Below are positions 1 through 11,777 of a stretch of DNA of 64,000 nucleotides, piece by piece. Positions within the stretch are counted from its first letter, which is position 1. Each line of letters begins with the position of its first letter. The position numbers and the translations under genes were made by a program. This stretch comes from Stomoxys calcitrans. Lineage: Eukaryota > Arthropoda > Insecta > Diptera > Muscidae. The stretch spans positions 177,738,944-177,802,943 of the forward strand of contig NC_081555.1 of assembly GCF_963082655.1 (NCBI RefSeq), read 5' to 3'. Under the pieces are notes generated by a model. That model had not been told where the DNA came from. It ran no database searches and saw nothing but the letters and a program-made list of their open reading frames with translations.

Positions 1-1970
1 AAATTCTGTCTTAAGGGAAAATTTAATTAAAATTTGGATTGAATTTTAGTGGATTTACATAAGAGGTGGATTTACATGCGGATTTACATAAGAGGTTGTA
101 TTGGTTTTGGCCAAACATTTTACTGCACCTCGCCGATCCTTATGTTGAGTGTAGTTGGCTGAAATGTTTATCTGATTGGTTTGAAGGCTAATAATGCTTG
201 CAAAATGCAAGGCTTTGTGGCAACCCTGGACGTATGCGGCATATCGGTGTTTGCCGTTCGCTGCTTATCATAAGTATTTGCGGAACGACCTGCACTTGTA
301 GAGATTTCATAAATCGAAATGGATGTTGATGTGGTTTTTGCTCTCATTTTCTTTTGGACAAATGGACGTTTTAGCTGTGGTTGTTGTCATTTATGCCGAT
401 GTCACAGTTGGCAATGTTCTTCTTGTTGTTGTTTATACACTGTTCTTTTGATTGGATTTAATTTAATTTTGTGAAAACTAAAAAAAACAAAGTTTCGGCT
501 TTTTCCACTCTCAAAAAACACACAAACAAAAAGAAAAGAGCAAAACATAAACAGCAACAGAGAATAAGCAAACAATGATAACAGTTTAGAAGTCGTGTGC
601 AGTGAGGGAGTAATATCGCATTTGTATGTTGTTAAGTCAGTTTTGGCAAGCATTACCATCCCCACCACTCTACCATCAGCAGCATTAACAGTATGGGGAT
701 TTTATTTGCTGTTGCTGCAGCAAATTACAATACCTATAACATCAAACAGTAATACACGTATGTTCGTAGCAGCATCATCACTGATATTCTGTTGTTGTTT
801 GTATAGTACTCACAGTCAAAACGTCACATTTTTTTAACCAACCACACCATCATCTCAATACCCGAATCATGATGATGAAGATGAGTGGAGAACATCAACT
901 AAGCTACACTTTCATAATTGGCTGTCATGTTGTGTTAACGATCAAAATGAATTGAAGTGGTGGGGGAGGAGGGCAGGCAGGCAGGCATCTAGCTGAGGGC
1001 AGTAGCAATGACACCAACAATCACCGCAATGAAATGTTATTGTAACACAGATTTTAGAATTTAAACAAATCAAATGAGATAAATTCGATATTTGCAAAAT
1101 CAGATGTTTTGTTTTAGAAAAAAAACACTTTTTTTTATAGAAATAACACAGCAAATATTCACTTGATCAACAACACCAGCGTCATCATCATTGTCATTAT
1201 GATCATCATGTTGAAGGCGAACCAACAAAAAAAATAAATTCTGACAAAAAATCACAATTGCTGTCTCCTCCAATTGGCTGCGGTGGCAAAAACGAGTGAC
1301 AGACGAGCGAGCGAGCATAGTTGCGACAAACGAAGGCATGAATTAACTTAATTATTTTGTAAGATTCTTGAGGAATTCTTCTGCGCTTTCGTTGTTCGTT
1401 TTTTAAGCGACTATATACACTACACATTATAAAGTATTTTTTAGAATTTTTTTCTTCGTTTTTTTTTCTAAAACACTTACGTTGTTTGACAATTAATTTC
1501 ACGTTTGAGATTTAAATATACATTTTTCCTTTTTGTGTGTTTGAAATAGTTGTTTTTGTTGTTTGCAGTTACTAATATCTTCAATTTATTTCTATGCTGT
1601 TCTATGTTGCAGTTGTTGAATTTTTGTTATTTATTAATTCACAAAACACTTTGTTCTTTAATATCTAAATTATTCCATATGTTTTCTAATTTAGTTTAAG
1701 TTGTTTTGGTTTTACTTCTTTTTTATATCTAAATTATTTTATTTAGTTTTAATTTATTTAGATTTTGTTTCTCATTGGTCTTGTGTTTGTTTGAAGAACG
1801 CGTCGCGCGTTACTTAGGTTCGATGGTGTGCGATATTGTCGAGTTTGAGTTTGTGACTGAAGTGTTTCGAGCAATTTTCAAATGTTTTAGTTGACAATTT
1901 CAATTGGGTTTGTCCGTTGGCAGCCTATCAAGACGGAGTACAATCATACACGTTGGCGTCTGGCGTCGAT
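1..1970. other. Non-coding region, no gene supported
   Basis: CA/CAG-rich and AT-rich sequence with a short GGCA run near 971-986 and clustered GCGAGCGAGC near 1308. Short open frames on both strands lack any domain or codon signal. It could be upstream regulatory DNA of a gene to the left or right, but nothing shows it. Confidence 0.4.
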
Positions 1971-2521
1971 TGAAATCATTTTGAAGTAAGAAAACATATT
2001 TATTCAATAATTGCTCTTTACCATAGCTTTAAAGAAAAAATTTCAATGAGTTATCCGTAAAGGATGATTTTTTAAGAGCTATAGGAAAGTTTTTCAAAAA
2101 AAATTAAGAAAAATGCATTAGATCTTTATTTGAATCGATAGTATGGCCCATATAATTTAAGGTTTGAAGATTATTTCATGCAAATGTTGACCGTGACTGC
2201 GCCTCCGCTTAGTCCAATTTTGACATACTATCTCCGCAACTCCGGCCGGCAGAATAAATGAAACAAAACACGAAACGTGCGTGAGCCGTTTAAACCAGTG
2301 TTGCCAGAAAGATAATTGCTAAAAAATCACCCTTTACTTTTAGAATAAGCATGTTGTGGAAATTCTGTCTTTGGAAATTTTATTGAAAGTTTTGTATTTA
2401 AATTTTCTTGAAATTTTATTTAAAGAAAATTTCCTTGAAATCATTTTGATGTCAAAAAAAATTATTCAGTAATTGCTCTTAACCTTAGCTTTAAAGGAAA
2501 AATCTTAAAGAGTTATTTGTA
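1971..2521 (+). repeat. Direct repeat pair of about 85 bp
   Basis: 1971-2061 and 2437-2521 share AAATCATTTTGA, ATTGCTCTT, TTAGCTTTAAAG-type blocks in the same order and orientation. The first copy contains a splice-donor-like GAA|GTAAGAA that the second lacks. Between them lies mixed unique and AT-rich DNA. Confidence 0.6.
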
Positions 2522-2765
2522 CTTTTAAAATATGCCTGTTGTCGAAGTGCTGTTTTTAGAAAAATTTTCATTGAAAACACAAGTTTTGTCTTTAAATTTT
2601 ATTGAAATCTTGTTAAAAGAAAACTTTTTGTATTTAGAAAAAATTTTATTGAAATTTCGATTTTTGAAAACATTTCATTGGATTTGTTTGAAATGTTGTC
2701 TTTTGTGAAAATTTCATTAAAGTTTCGTTTAAAGAATTTAAAGAAAAAAATTATTTTCAAATTTG
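2330..2765. repeat. AT-rich degenerate repeat (ATTTTATTGAAA type)
   Basis: Many imperfect repeats of a unit close to TTATTGAAATTTTGTCTTTA lie here. Similar sequence opens the window (1-60) and occurs at 18780-19160. It looks like an old simple repeat or degraded element. Confidence 0.45.
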
Positions 2766-3179
2766 TTTTTACTATTTTGTCATGTGTATGTCATGGAAGC
2801 TAAGTAGTAGTATAGAGAAAAATACATGCGGTGGAACAGATCAACTGGTTTGGAAGGTGTAAGACTTCTGTTATTGTCGTACTTACATCGTAGACACGTT
2901 TTCGCGGTATATTTCGATATAAGTACTGCCTACCAATGTATGGCCCTTGTAGCCTCCACACCTTATATGACCAAATCAGTGTGTGTGTTTCCTTAAGTTT
3001 GCTAGTTTGCCACTTAATACGACAATCGCCATATGATTGTGTTTTATCGTTAACAAATAGACGCTGATCTGCAACTGATCGAACACAACATTCCAACTAG
3101 AACATGCCAATACAACGTCACACATCGATACAACTATAAAGGGTGATTTATACTATGTGATTAAGTGAATGTACATTTA
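2766..3179. other. No feature recognised
   Basis: Short unique-looking stretch of moderate base composition. A 98-codon minus-strand frame here shows no domain. Confidence 0.4.
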
Positions 3180-3521
3180 TCTTGGAAGTTATGGTTATCG
3201 GTTCAGATTTGAATACAGTTCCTATATGAACCGATCTCCTGATTTGACTTCTTGAGACCATGGAAGCCGCACGCACTGTTCCGACTCCCAACAATGGTGT
3301 CAAGTATGTTCCGAATAGATCAATAACCTGCTACAGCTCCCTTATAACCGATCTCCCAGTTTGACTTCTTAAACCCATAGAAGCCACAAATGTTGTTCGA
3401 TTAAGCTGGCATTTTACATGATCGCGACTGCGATTGGTTTGGTAGAAATTTTTAGCAGAATCCATAGTGGTGAATTCCCAAGAATCGGCCCGGCCGAACT
3501 TAGCACGTTCTTAGATGTTAC
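3180..3521 (+). mobile_element. Family M dispersed repeat, 3' portion
   Basis: Contains GATCTCCTGATTTGACTTCTTGAG and CGATCTCCCAGTTTGACTTC subrepeats. It ends in the family terminus CGGCCCGGCCGAACTTAGCACGTTCTT (read in two parts, it includes a near-palindrome GGCCCGGCC). Same orientation as the copies at 4076 and 33282. Confidence 0.7.
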
Positions 3522-3584
3522 AATTACAAAAGTAATTAATTTTCTCCAATTATTCAAAACCATATTTTGTTTTTTTTTTAATCA

Positions 3585-4015
3585 CCATAGGATGTTTATA
3601 CTCACCACCATAGCATGTTGTACCCACCATCATAGGATGTTATGCCCACCACCAAAGGATGATGTACCCAGCACTATAGGATCTTAAAGCCACCACCATA
3701 AGATGTTATACCCACCACGATCGGATGTAATACCCACCACATAGGATGTTACCCACCACCATAGGATTTTAAATCCACTAGCTTAGGATGTTATATGCAC
3801 TTCCATAGGATGTTGTACCCACCACCATAGGATGATGTACCCAGTACTATATTAAGTTATATCCACTATAATTGAATGTTATGCCCACCACCATAAGATG
3901 TCATACCCATTACCAAAGGATGTTACACTCAGCACCATAGGATATTATACCAACCATCATATGATGATATGCCCACCATCATAGGATGTCATGCCCACCA
4001 TCATAGGATGTTATT
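3585..4015 (+). repeat. Minisatellite of about 22 bp, about 19 units
   Basis: Tandem imperfect units of the form CCCACCACCATAGGATGTTATA run from 3585 to 4015 with frequent substitutions and a few 1-3 bp indels. The unit closely resembles the family M end TATACCCTCCACCATAGGATG, and the array lies between two family M fragments. Confidence 0.85.
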
Positions 4016-4035
4016 CCCCCCCCCCCCCCCCCCCC
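4016..4035 (+). repeat. Poly(C) tract of about 20 bp
   Basis: An uninterrupted run of C immediately after the minisatellite. The length may be affected by assembly or polymerase slippage. Confidence 0.8.
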
Positions 4036-4075
4036 ATTTTGGCTAAAATTTAAAAAAGTATTTTTTGCAGACTCT

Positions 4076-4425
4076 CAACAAATATGTGCCAAGTATGACC
4101 ATAACCAGTCTTTAAAATTATATAACCACCATAAAACCGATCCCCGAGATTGACCTCTTCATACAAGAAGCCTTAATCTCAGACCGATTTTGCTAAAACT
4201 TTGTATGTAAAGCACGTTTATACCCACCAACATCTACATCAAATCCCTCGTATATAGTTCCGTAAATAGATATGGCCCCCATATAAACCGATCCCGGGAT
4301 TTGACTTCTTGAGACCCTTATTTTTGCTTGTTTGGTAGACATTTTGGGTAAATTTGTACCCAAATTCATGGTAGTGGGTTCCCAAGTTACAGCCTGGCCG
4401 TAACTTTGCACGTTCTTACTTGTTT
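4076..4425 (+). mobile_element. Family M dispersed repeat
   Basis: Carries CCCCCATATAAACCGATCCC, GGATTTGACTTCTTGAGACC and the 3' terminus GCCTGGCCGTAACTTTGCAC GTTCTTACTTG. It is partly degraded. A minus-strand frame of 115 codons across it is just the repeat. Confidence 0.65.
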
Positions 4426-5340
4426 CATATATGGCTTTCAACTTGTTTCTATTGCAGCCAATCATATAGTATAAAGGGTTCTTATAATTTATGGCGAACG
4501 GTTGCCTCATTCCTTCGACTATTTCTTTTCTTATAGGCAACTATCAACGGGTATGAGTTGCTTTCGAACACACAAGGCAATAAGTGCTGGTAAATATGCT
4601 GGTTTTTAGTTTTTATGCGGGAAATTCAAAAGTAATTTCCATGCAATTATCCACATAAGGACAGGTACGCAGCTAGCCTTAAAACACTTTTGTTACCTTG
4701 GGATTTTCCTTAATGATTGTCTGTCTCGACGATCAAAATGAATGGAATTTTTTCTTAACTTTTTCCATATTATGAAAATTAATTACCGTAATGACGAAAC
4801 TAGAAAGTTAAAATCATGTTTCTAAGGATTTGTTAGTTATGGGTTCTCACCGAAAGCTATAGTTTGCTGCCACGAATTGTGTTTAGTATTTCAAATTTCA
4901 ATTACTTATTTACTTAACTACAAAAGAAATGTATATAAAAATACATATATTTTAAATCTTATTTAACATATTGTTTGCACACTGCTGCCATCTAGAGACA
5001 AATAAGAAAATATGACTTCTTATTGTGAATGGATACAAACATTGGTTCATTTCTTAGCTATTGAGAATTGTTTTAATGGCAGTAAATTTTTCCAGAGTTG
5101 CTATCTACCACATGTTAACATTTTCGACATTTCGTACGTAAATGAGAATTTTTGAATTAAAAACAATATAAAATAAAAATGATTAGTACTTAAATACTTT
5201 TTATTTGCAAAATATGAAAACCAAAACAAAAAACCTTTTAAAGAGTAAGACCGATGTGAAATGTTCTTTGATCATTACATTTCTGGGAAATTCAAATTTC
5301 GGCAAATATTTCAAGAAAATTAAAATTTCAATTAAATTAA
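4426..5340. other. No feature recognised
   Basis: AT-rich non-coding sequence; nothing matched the repeat families seen elsewhere in the window. Confidence 0.4.
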
Positions 5341-5412
5341 ATAAATTTGGCGACAAGACCAAACGCCGTTCGAACACGGCGTAACAAGGAGGTTTCTTAT
5401 CATTGAGCTCAG
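5341..5412 (+). mobile_element. tRNA-derived SINE, internal fragment
   Basis: ACGCCGTTCGAACACGGCGT and AAGGAGGTTTCTTATCATTG match the SINE body (ACGCCGTTCGGACTCGG; AAGGAGGCCCCTTATCATTG). Neither the tRNA head nor the tail is present. Confidence 0.55.
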
Positions 5413-5679
5413 AGTTACCGTTGAAAATTTTGAAAAGATCGCACAAAAAGTCGAATGACAAATGAGCTATGGGATTTTTACTATGTTCATTTAATAATCA
5501 CTTTCTGCAAATGTATAAAAGTAGCAATTGTGCAAGAAAGAGGCACATTTCAGAAAAAATCGCAAAAAAGTGTAAATTTCAAGAGGTGCGAAATCCCGTC
5601 TTTAGACGCATAACGGTAACACTGATCGAGCAGCCGGCACGGAATAGCTGTGAGCACCACACTCAACCAAATTTGTTAT
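5413..5679. other. No feature recognised
   Basis: Short non-coding interval of ordinary composition. Confidence 0.3.
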
Positions 5680-6340
5680 TCAAAACAGCAAAAATGTTTG
5701 CCAAAACAGCAGTTTTCGTCTGCTTAAAATGGGAAAGCAGACATTACTGCTGTTTCAGCAAACATAAGCCTGCTGTATTAACAAACAATTCTTAATGTTA
5801 TTTTAAATTACAAAATCTGCTGTTTTAAATACCCAAGTCTGCTTAAATAGCCAATTAAAGTAAAGTAAGTTGTATGCTACTTTTTGTTACTTGTTTAAGG
5901 CATTGTTTAGAATTTTTTTTTATAAATTTTGTACGAAGAGAGATGATTTCAATTTGTGTATATTACACAAAGAATCTGTAAAGAATCTACTTGATCCATC
6001 CATTGGTATACATTTTGAAATGTGGCCGAGCAAGCTCTCATTTTTGTTCTTGCTCTACTAGTGTCTACTTGACTGGCATGTCCTTTTGTATTTAAATTTA
6101 AAGAAAAAAGATTATGGAAAGTATTAGTTCATTGGTGGTTATAAACCTCCACTGAGACACACATTTACATACAATGTGTTTTATTTCTTCTTTTGGCATC
6201 CCCTTCTTATTAAGTAGCAGTCATTTTCAGCAAACAGTAGACTTTTCAGCAGTAAGCCTGCTGCTCTGAAATTGCAGTACTACTGCTGTAATAGCAGAAC
6301 TACTGCAACAATAGCAGCATAATTAACTACTAATATTCAT
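5680..6340. repeat. AGCAG/CTGCT-rich palindromic repeat
   Basis: Blocks at 5680-5845 and 6215-6325 are built of repeated CAGCAG, CTGCTGTTT, GCAGACT and their complements, for example GCAGTACTACTGCTGT. Inverted copies allow extensive hairpins. The blocks look like the two arms of a foldback or MITE-like element, or two copies, with about 370 bp of other DNA between. Confidence 0.5.
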
Positions 6341-9300
6341 ATTCAGACAGTGTTTGCTATTTTTTTTTTCAACCCTTTTTTCTATGAGTATAAGACATGT
6401 ATATGTCTTAGACATGTTATTTTTAATTTATCATTGGCATTTCATTATTTGTGTCAAAATTGTCAATTTATATAAGACTCATAATTTTTGCTATCACACT
6501 AGCATGTTATTTTTGTATGATATAATCAAAAAATGTAACAACAGCTCATATTTTAATGCGTCGAATTTGTTACAGTTGCGGGAAAGCTGGCCAAATCATA
6601 AAGTTGTGAAAACAATATAAATTGGCGTGACCTTTATCCAACTGACAGCAAAAACGGCGGATTTCTTTGTTTTTGACAGAATAAATAGAACACCGCTCTA
6701 ATCGAAAAAATAAAATGTGCTATTTTATCATGTAATAAGACAAGAACATATTATGTTATAGAGCATTTAAGAAAACTTTTTTCGGCATTTTGTTGATTTT
6801 CGGTAATTTACCGATTTTTGGCATTTTGCCGATTTTCAGCTTCAACAATTTTTTACTCATAAAATTAGGATTTATTTAAAATTTCAAAAATTCGTCCTTT
6901 TTAATTTTTTTACGCGTTACCGTCAATGTTTTAATGTAACTTGCAACAAATGTATCCCAGAAAGTTGTTTAATTCAAGTAAAGACGTTACATACTACTGG
7001 GCAAATTTAAAGCTCTATACAATAAGATAATGTAATAAATATACATTTTGAACGCTTTACCATTGAATGTCTACCTAAAACATAATGAACTATGTGTAGA
7101 AAAAATAAAAACTTAAACCACCATTAGCTTAATAAAACTGAAAAAAAGCAACAACGACAAAGAGTCTTTAAAAGTAATGCTAATATAATTGTCTCACTGC
7201 AAACAAAAAAACAAATGTTGCCTCCATTGCAACAGAACGAAAGAAAGCAGTGTAATTCAACAATTCAAAATCATCATCAATTGCCATGTACCACTTTGGA
7301 AGCCATTTTTAACATGTTTCAAACTTTTACCATCATAATCTATATCGCCCATCAGAAAAATCTACTTTTTTTATATGAGTAGATAGTGCGATAGTGAGTG
7401 GGTCAGAGAACTGCGCCACCTTGGCCGAGCTAGCCATTTTATAAATGACATGCCTTTGTACAAAGATTCATACAAGAACGCTAAAAACTTTTAAAATCGT
7501 TTCTCGTTTAGTTGCGATAATGACCGGTAACTTGATGAAACTTTTCAAGCTAATTTGCCACTTATTTATACCCGATTTAGCTGAATTTGTAACAGCTATT
7601 AGAACCTTTGACAAATGTGCAATTACACTCCAAATTGAAAGCAATGAATCGGTATTGATGTACTATGTGGCTGCCATATATCTTGATTGATCTTATTAGA
7701 TTTCCCTGCTTGATTCTGCAAAAGTTTAGTACATAGAGAGGCATGTATTTACGATAAAGCTGCTATCTAAGCCAATCTCCCCCTGAACTTTTTGATCCCA
7801 CAAATGGCATATATTTTTCTTTAAAGTGCTGATTTTCACCAAACTAATGGCAACCCTGCTCTAGCTATTCTGCTGCGATTAACTCAATTTGCTCTCTCAT
7901 TGTCATTCTTTCTCTCTCCCTCTCAAATTCTCTAATGAGCACTATAGAAAATACCGTTAAAAATGAAAAATTAATAAAATCTTGTTTTGTTTTATTAAAC
8001 ATAAAATTGAAATGTTTATTATTTCTTTTATATTAATTTAACGTTTTATAGTTAACAGTAGTAAAAACATAAATTAAAATTATACAAATAAGTAAAAAAT
8101 GGCGAAAGATGCCAGTTTACAGATAGGAAAAATTGATAATAATTGGTAAAATAGTACAATATTTTTAAAATAGTTAAAGCAAAACCAATAATGTTTGTTT
8201 TAAATATACAGTTATTAAGTAATTTGTATTTGTTGTTGTTTTAGTTGGTTTCAATGCAAATCGGAAATACTTGGTTTAGTTGGTTTGAACCAAAAAATAA
8301 CAGATAATTATATATGGACAAATGTTCTGTTCTGTTTTGATTTTTGCTTTGTAGGCAAATTTTAAAATAAATATCAAATATGTATGTAACTTAAAAGCTA
8401 AGCAGTATTATAATTTTTTATTTTCTTTTTCACTAGTTATTAACATAAAATGCAAGACAGATCACTCCCGTACTCATGGGTTGTTTTGCCTTTGTAATTT
8501 GTGATCTTTTAAATCAAAATGTTCATCAAATACTTTATGGGAAAAATAAAATACAACAGTAAATGATGTTGTGTTCTATGGTTCCTTTTTAAAGGCTATA
8601 AGGGACGACATGAGGATTTGTTAAAATATAAAATGTAATTTCAATAAAATCTTCAATTTGTATAATGTATAATTTTTTCATATATAAGTAAGTTTTAGTA
8701 GAATTTTATGTGTATAAGTATATAATAATTATTTTAATATTTTTATAAATCATGGTAGTTATGTAACTGTATCTATGTAAATATCAAAGATCTCAACAAA
8801 TTTACAAAAAAGCACTTTAGGTTTTTTCAGTTTTTCTTTTTTTGCACTTCGAAGGCAACTTGTGGTGATGTCTGAGTCGCAATTAAGTTTTAATTGCTAC
8901 TCACATTGTTGTGATGTTTTCCATGGTAAATATCATAAAAAACCAACATTAGTTTCTACATTAGATGGATGGACTTCTTTGAAAGAAAGGCAAAAAGGGA
9001 AACACTTTCAACCACTGAAAAAGATATAAGTAGAAAAAAAGAGTTATTGATGTTTTAAACATGCTTATAACAAGCATCGGGGTGTTACATATGACTTAGG
9101 AATGGGTGATTAAAAACTAGGTATATTGTTTTATTAGTTTTTAAGAAAAAGTGTTAAGTTCACTTGCAACAACATGGAATATTTAATTTAAAAAGAATGT
9201 GTCTTGTGATAACATGCACATTACTTCTGAATTCTTAGTGAAAATTTTATTTTTTTTTTTCGTTTTGTGCTAAATGTAAATTTTATCACATAACAACCCG

Positions 9301-9515
9301 TCAATGAACAGCAGGGAGATTTCTCCAGTATCTTAGGCTGTATGTAGTTCACGTTTTAGTTCAATGAAAGTTACATCGCGACACCTATCTGTTGCCAGCG
9401 AACACACGAAACTGCCTAATAAAAAAAAGAAGCGCCGTATCACATCTTTGGGATATGGCAACACTGCACCACGCTTAGAAGATAGGATTGAAATTACTCT
9501 TATATCTTAGGATTG
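6341..9515. other. Repeat-poor AT-rich region, no gene found
   Basis: About 3 kb with no recognised element and no coding frame of quality. The part around 7900-9300 has the look of UTR-like DNA (long A/T runs, few repeats). It could belong to an untranslated exon of a neighbouring gene, but I cannot show it. Confidence 0.35.
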
Positions 9516-9853
9516 GTATTCTATTCTGCTTTCGGAATAGCCGCTGAAATTTTTAATTGTTTCGCAAGCGAAATTTGAAAGCCATTAAGGTTTTTGTTTC
9601 CATACCAAAACACGTTTCTTTATCGGCACTTATTGTTTTCTCTATTTCATTAATTTTTTGCAAATTAATAAAAAAAAACGAACCATTGAAACCGATAAAA
9701 CATACAAAAATGGTGTCAGGTGAAGCCATTTTCCTCACTATAAACAGAGTACTACTTTCCGCATATTTTTAGCCAACATTTCGCCGACGTTTTTTTATGT
9801 GGAGTTTGACAACATTCCGCTTGAAAAGTTGAACAGAATACTCAGCTTTAGGG
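9516..9853 (+). mobile_element. MITE-like family A, near-complete copy
   Basis: Starts GTATTCTATTCTGCTTTCGG and ends GAACAGAATACTCAGCTTTA GGG. Read inward, the two ends are imperfect inverted repeats (GTATTCTATTCTGCTTTC versus GAGTATTCTGTTCAACTTTT). The same order of blocks recurs at 9858-10131 and 28251-28610, with fragments at 35690-35760 and about 45210-45270. No coding capacity. Confidence 0.65.
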
Positions 9854-9857
9854 TTTA

Positions 9858-10131
9858 ATTAGTTTCCATACAAAAACACGTTTCTTTATCTGCACTTATT
9901 GTTTTATTTTTCTATATGTTTTTTCTCAAATAAATAAAGAATAACGTATCATTGAAACCAATAAAACATATAAAAATGATGGAGGCAATAGTTTCAAGTG
10001 TTGTCGCTATAATAGTTTTTTGCTATTTTCCTCAATATAAGCAGAGTACTACTTTTTCGCCAACGTTTTTTTTTTAATAGAGTTAGATAGCATTCCGCTC
10101 GAAAAGCTGAACAGAATACTCAGCTTTAAGG
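9858..10131 (+). mobile_element. MITE-like family A, 5'-truncated copy
   Basis: Begins inside the element (TTTCCATACAAAAACACGTT) directly after the previous copy and ends with the family terminus CTCAGCTTTAAGGG. The head-to-tail arrangement suggests a tandem duplication or nested insertion. Confidence 0.65.
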
Positions 10132-10290
10132 GACAAAACAATGTCCAAAAATCAATTTGCAAAAAGTTAAACAATTTTAACTTTGACGACTAAAAACTCA
10201 ATTACGTGTGGCAGCACAGAATGACGCTCGCTTTCAAGTGTCAAAGTTGAAAATTTTTTAACTTTTCCTCGACGCTTTTGTTGCATTTGC
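10132..10290 (+). mobile_element. Foldback element, copy 1
   Basis: Arms TTTGCAAAAAGTTAAACAAT and CAAAGTTGAAAATTTTTTAA flank a core ACGTGTGGCAGCACAGAATG ACGCTCGCTTTCAA (in two pieces). A second copy with the same arms and core is at 50870-51040. Confidence 0.65.
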
Positions 10291-10545
10291 AATTACCTGA
10301 AGCGAAATTAATCCGACGCAGTGACATGTCGCTACTAAAACGTTGTTATGCGTATTCAAGTACAAGGGGAAGCAGTCGTTGGCCAGGAGAGATAACAATA
10401 TGGTAACAGTTTGGAGCAAATGTTTAAGAATGCGAGAACGATCTCCATTCAAAAAACACTCCAAGCACAACCATCAGAGCTCAAAATTGGGGCTAATTTG
10501 AGGTTTGGGGACTTTTCTTTTATAAAAAACAGCACTACAGTAAAA

Positions 10546-10812
10546 GCCACCGTAGCGCCAAGGTTAGCGAATCCTGGCGAGACCATCAGAAAAAATTTTC
10601 AGCGGTGGTTTTCCCCTCCTATTTAGGTATGAGGTACTATGCCTTGTAAAACTTCTCTCCAAAGAGGTGTCGCACTGTGGCACGCCGTTCGGACTCGGCT
10701 ATAAAAAGGAGGCCCCTTATCATTGAGCTTAAACTTGAATCGGATGACACTGCGTGATGTGTGAGAAATTTGCCCCCATTCCTTAGTGGAATGTTCATGA
10801 GCAAAATTTGCA
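10546..10812 (+). mobile_element. tRNA-derived SINE, copy with deleted tRNA head
   Basis: Keeps GCCACCGTAGCGCCAAGGTTAG (A-box side) but jumps directly to GAATCCTGGCGAGACCATCA, losing about 35 nt of the anticodon arm and part of the B box. The body (ACTTCTCTCCAAAGAGGTGT, CGCCGTTCGGACTCGGCTAT) and the tail ending AAAATTTGCA are intact. Confidence 0.85.
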
Positions 10813-11451
10813 TTTGCAAAAGCCTTAAAGTAGACTTCAAAAATATGCGCAGAAAAACTTTGTTCCGAAAGAATATCGCAGCGTGCTTAAGTCGCTATTG
10901 CATGGCATGTAGTTGTCTTATGACATATCAGTTTTTGTATTCACGTGCAATTTAAAATGTTTTGCAAAATTGTCAATTTACATACGATTATTTTTGCTAT
11001 CACACCTGTACGTTATTTTCGTATGACCTTAACCTTAAAATGTGAGCCAATCTAATATTTTTGTGCGTAAAATTTGTTAAAGTTTTGAGAAAGGTGTTTA
11101 AATCATTCACATTTGTGGAAACAATTTAAGTTGGGGTTGTTTTCATTCGACTGTCAACGAAAACATCTGATTTCTTTATGTTTTTGGCAGAAGGAATACA
11201 GCACGCTCTTAACTAAAAAATTGCATGTGCTATTTCGAAAAGCAATTTTCATATGATAGTTTCATTTATCACACGACATGTATAACTCTCCACATACCGT
11301 GTAATAGAGCCTTTGGTTCAGCTAGTAGAATATGTGACATATCATTATTATTACAGACTAACTAATAAGAAAAAAGCTTATATTGCGACAAAATAAAAAA
11401 ATGTTCGTAATATACTCCTATAAAGAAAATTGTATCAAATAAAAGACAACT
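10813..11451. other. No feature recognised
   Basis: AT-rich non-coding DNA between two SINE copies. Confidence 0.35.
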
Positions 11452-11465
11452 AATAAAGAATAAAA

Positions 11466-11777
11466 GGAGGACACCGTAGCGCAGAGGTTAGCATGTCCGC
11501 CTATGACGCTGAATGCCTGGGTTCGAATCCTGGCGAAACCATCAGAAAAAAATTTTCAGCGGTGGCTTTCCCTTCCTAATGCAAGGCAACATTTGTGAGG
11601 TACTATGCCATGTAAAACTTCTCTCCAAAGAGATGTCGCACTGCGGCACGCCGTTCGGACTCGGCTATAAAAAGGAGGTCCCTTATCATTGAGCTTAAAC
11701 TAGAATCGGACTGCACTCATTGAAAGGTGAAAAGTTTGCCCCTGTTCCTTAGTGGAATGTTCATGGACAAAATACGC
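11466..11777 (+). mobile_element. tRNA-derived SINE, full-length with target-site duplication
   Basis: The 312-bp element has a tRNA-like head with A box TAGCGCAGAGG and B box GGTTCGAATCC, a body with ACTTCTCTCCAAAGAGATGT and CGCCGTTCGGACTCGGCTAT, and a tail with GTTCCTTAGTGGAATGTTCA TGG. It is flanked by AATAAAGAATAAAA (11452-11465) and AATAAAGAAGAAAA (11778-11791), a 14-bp duplication with one mismatch. It is the reference copy for the family in this window. RNA polymerase III transcription is inferred from the boxes. Confidence 0.92.

Noticed and set aside
3585..4015. Regular short repeats resembling a CRISPR array
   Set aside because: The units are directly adjacent with no unique spacers, are imperfect, and lie in an animal genome next to dispersed repeats.
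9553..9772. Frames on both strands within MITE-like family A, with a similar frame at 28403-28672
   Set aside because: The similarity is explained by the repeated element; the frame is not conserved between copies.
11466..11540. A tRNA gene
   Set aside because: A and B boxes are present, but the sequence continues into a SINE body repeated many times in the window and is flanked by a target duplication. The acceptor stem does not pair properly.
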